DNA from: an uncultured Christensenellaceae bacterium
GTDB taxonomy: Bacteria; Bacillota; Clostridia; Christensenellales; Borkfalkiaceae
Direction of reading: 5' to 3'
DNA: 7,636 nucleotides
Assembly: GCA_910587625.1 (NCBI GenBank)
Contig: CAJUMW010000021.1
Span: forward strand, 12,004-19,639
Positions 6,420 to 7,636 of this stretch are shown here, piece by piece (within the stretch, counting starts at the first letter, position 1; every line of letters begins with the position of its first letter). Both the position numbers and the translations under genes were made by a program. Below the pieces are notes generated by a model. It was not told the DNA's origin and ran no database searches. It saw only the letters and a program-made list of their open reading frames with translations.

Positions 6420-7445
6420 ATGAAACTGATAAGCTTTACTGTGCCTTGCTACAACTCGCAGGCGTATATGAAAAACTGTATAGACAGCATTCTTACGGGC
6501 GGTGACGACGTTGAAATAATTATTGTCAACGACGGCTCTAAGGATGAAACTATCAATATTGCAAACGATTATAAAGCGCGCTATCCCGAAATTGTCAAAG
6601 TCGTCGACAAAGAAAACGGCGGTCACGGTTCGGGCGTAAATGCCGGACTTCAAACTGCAACGGGTCTTTATTATAAAGTTGTAGACTCGGACGATTGGCT
6701 GGATACCGATGCGCTCAAAATATTGCTTGATACTATCAAACGTCATCTGGCGGAAAATACTTTGCCCGATTTGTACGTTACAAACTTTATTTACGACAAG
6801 GTAAGCGACGGAACCAAACACGTTTCAAGCTATGAAAAGAAAATGCCGCAAAACGTCATTTTCGGTTGGGAAAAGGTTAAAAAATTCAAATATTCCCATA
6901 TGATGCTTATGCATGCGCTGCTGTATAAGCGTGAAAAGGTTTTGGAAAGCGACACGGTTTTGCCCGAACACACTTTCTACGTCGACGAGCTTTACGCTTA
7001 CAGACCTCTGCCGTATATGAAGTCCATATGCTATTTGAATATTGATTTGTACCATTATTTTATAGGCAGAGCGGATCAATCGGTAAATATCAATAATATT
7101 GTCAAACGCTATGAAATGCAGCTTCTCGTTATGCGTTGCCTCGTAGACTCGTACACTTGGGACGAAATTAAAAAGATGCCCAAGGGATTAAAGAGGTATA
7201 TGTGGCATTCATTGCAGGCTATACTTATGACCGCAATGTTCTTTACATGTGCAGTGTGCTCTAAAGAGAGGAAAATTGCGCTTAAAGAGCTGTGGAAATA
7301 TATAAAACAACACGATAAAAAACTTTACAAAAAACTTAGATACCGTTCATACGCGACTGCGGTCAATTTTCTTCCCTTCCGTGTGCGCGGCTGGATAATG
7401 ACTATAGGATATAATATTCTTTGCAAAAGGATAAAGTTAGGCTGA
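6420..7445 (+). CDS. Family 2 glycosyltransferase (GT-A fold)
   Basis: The 341-residue protein starts with the typical GT2 opening MKLISFTVPCYNSQAYM, then IIIVNDGSKDET with nucleotide-binding Asp38, then ENGGHGSGVNAGL, and the metal-binding DxD-type motif DSDDWLD (Asp89, Asp91, Asp92). Enzymes of this family move a sugar from a nucleotide-sugar to an acceptor with inversion, often for capsule, exopolysaccharide, wall glycopolymer or glycolipid. The acceptor half (about 110-341) is rich in aromatic and basic residues. It has one hydrophobic stretch near 261-280 and a very basic C-terminus, fitting a peripheral membrane enzyme; no firm transmembrane span or signal peptide is seen. Donor and acceptor cannot be read from the sequence. 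It has its own promoter and is followed one base later by a ROK kinase gene, suggesting translational coupling. Its place inside a glycoside-use cluster is unusual. I chose ATG 6420 because the family motif begins right after it and the predicted promoter lies just upstream. Confidence 0.92.
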   Translation: MKLISFTVPCYNSQAYMKNCIDSILTGGDDVEIIIVNDGSKDETINIANDYKARYPEIVKVVDKENGGHGSGVNAGLQTATGLYYKVVDSDDWLDTDALKILLDTIKRHLAENTLPDLYVTNFIYDKVSDGTKHVSSYEKKMPQNVIFGWEKVKKFKYSHMMLMHALLYKREKVLESDTVLPEHTFYVDELYAYRPLPYMKSICYLNIDLYHYFIGRADQSVNINNIVKRYEMQLLVMRCLVDSYTWDEIKKMPKGLKRYMWHSLQAILMTAMFFTCAVCSKERKIALKELWKYIKQHDKKLYKKLRYRSYATAVNFLPFRVRGWIMTIGYNILCKRIKLG

Positions 7446-7446
7446 T

Positions 7447-7636
7447 ATGATTAATGATTTGAGAAATATAGTAAAAAAGTTTATTGGCATAGATATAGGC
7501 GGCACGGGCATCAAAGGGGTAATTATCAACGGCTTGGGTAACGTTCTTGCCGAGGGTAGTGTGCCTACCGACGCAGATAAAGGTGAAGAGGCTATGATGA
7601 GCAATATCGTAGACCTTATAAACAGTATGCTTTCGT
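7447..7636 (+). CDS. ROK-family sugar kinase (glucokinase-like), N-terminal part, 3' truncated by window
   Basis: The frame opens at ATG 7447, one base after the glycosyltransferase stop (TGA 7443-7445), and stays open to the window end (63 full codons). Residues 12-24 read FIGIDIGGTGIKG, the ATP phosphate-binding motif DxGGTxxK of the ROK/hexokinase fold (Asp16, Gly18, Gly19, Thr20, Lys23). The next strand is VIINGLGNVL, as expected for that fold. ROK proteins include glucokinases, other hexose or N-acyl sugar kinases and transcription repressors. A repressor would normally carry an N-terminal winged helix of about 80 residues before this motif; here only 15 residues precede it, so a kinase is favoured. 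It probably phosphorylates the sugar freed by the GH3 enzyme. The ribosome binding site is weak (AAAGGA at 7426-7431, 15 nt away), so translation is likely coupled to the upstream gene. The zinc-binding and catalytic motifs lie beyond the window. Confidence 0.9.
   Translation, partial: MINDLRNIVKKFIGIDIGGTGIKGVIINGLGNVLAEGSVPTDADKGEEAMMSNIVDLINSMLS

Overview
The window reads as bacterial chromosome of moderate GC, with AT-rich intergenic DNA, strong purine-rich ribosome binding sites and Bacillota-like promoters. Protein style (a GyrA/ParC subunit without a GyrA box, a cytoplasmic GH3 enzyme with a C-terminal extension, a GPH-type sugar symporter) suggests an anaerobic gut-type Clostridia member. 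No rRNA or other taxonomic marker is present, so that placement is inference. All recognised genes are on the + strand; the first and last are cut by the window edges.

Layout: (1) positions 1-1478 hold the C-terminal part of a type IIA topoisomerase A subunit (ParC/GyrA family), closed by a clear intrinsic terminator at 1483-1519. (2) Positions 1479-1756 are a 278-bp AT-rich regulatory region. It holds several TGTC-type repeats and ends in a good extended -10 promoter (TTTACA, 17 nt, TATACT). (3) 1757-4186 is a GH3 beta-glycosidase starting at GTG, with a roughly 150-residue C-terminal extension. (4) 4187-4278 holds a long two-part hairpin without a U tract, then a ribosome binding site. (5) 4279-6339 is a GPH/MFS sugar:cation symporter with a long extracytoplasmic loop and an unusual Lys/Glu/Ala-rich cytoplasmic tail. 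(6) 6340-6419 contains a near-consensus extended -10 promoter whose -10 box lies in the centre of a perfect 11-bp inverted repeat, a likely operator. (7) 6420-7445 is a family 2 glycosyltransferase. (8) From 7447 to the window end is the start of a ROK-family sugar kinase, one base after the glycosyltransferase stop.

Together, genes 3, 5 and 8 fit a compact glycoside-use module: the symporter imports an oligosaccharide or glycoside, the signal-less (cytoplasmic) GH3 enzyme hydrolyses it, and the ROK kinase phosphorylates the released sugar. The glycosyltransferase inserted between transporter and kinase, with its own apparently repressible promoter, is the part that does not fit simple catabolism. 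I see no CRISPR array, tRNA, mobile element or defence system; the points of interest are regulatory architecture and unusual protein extensions.
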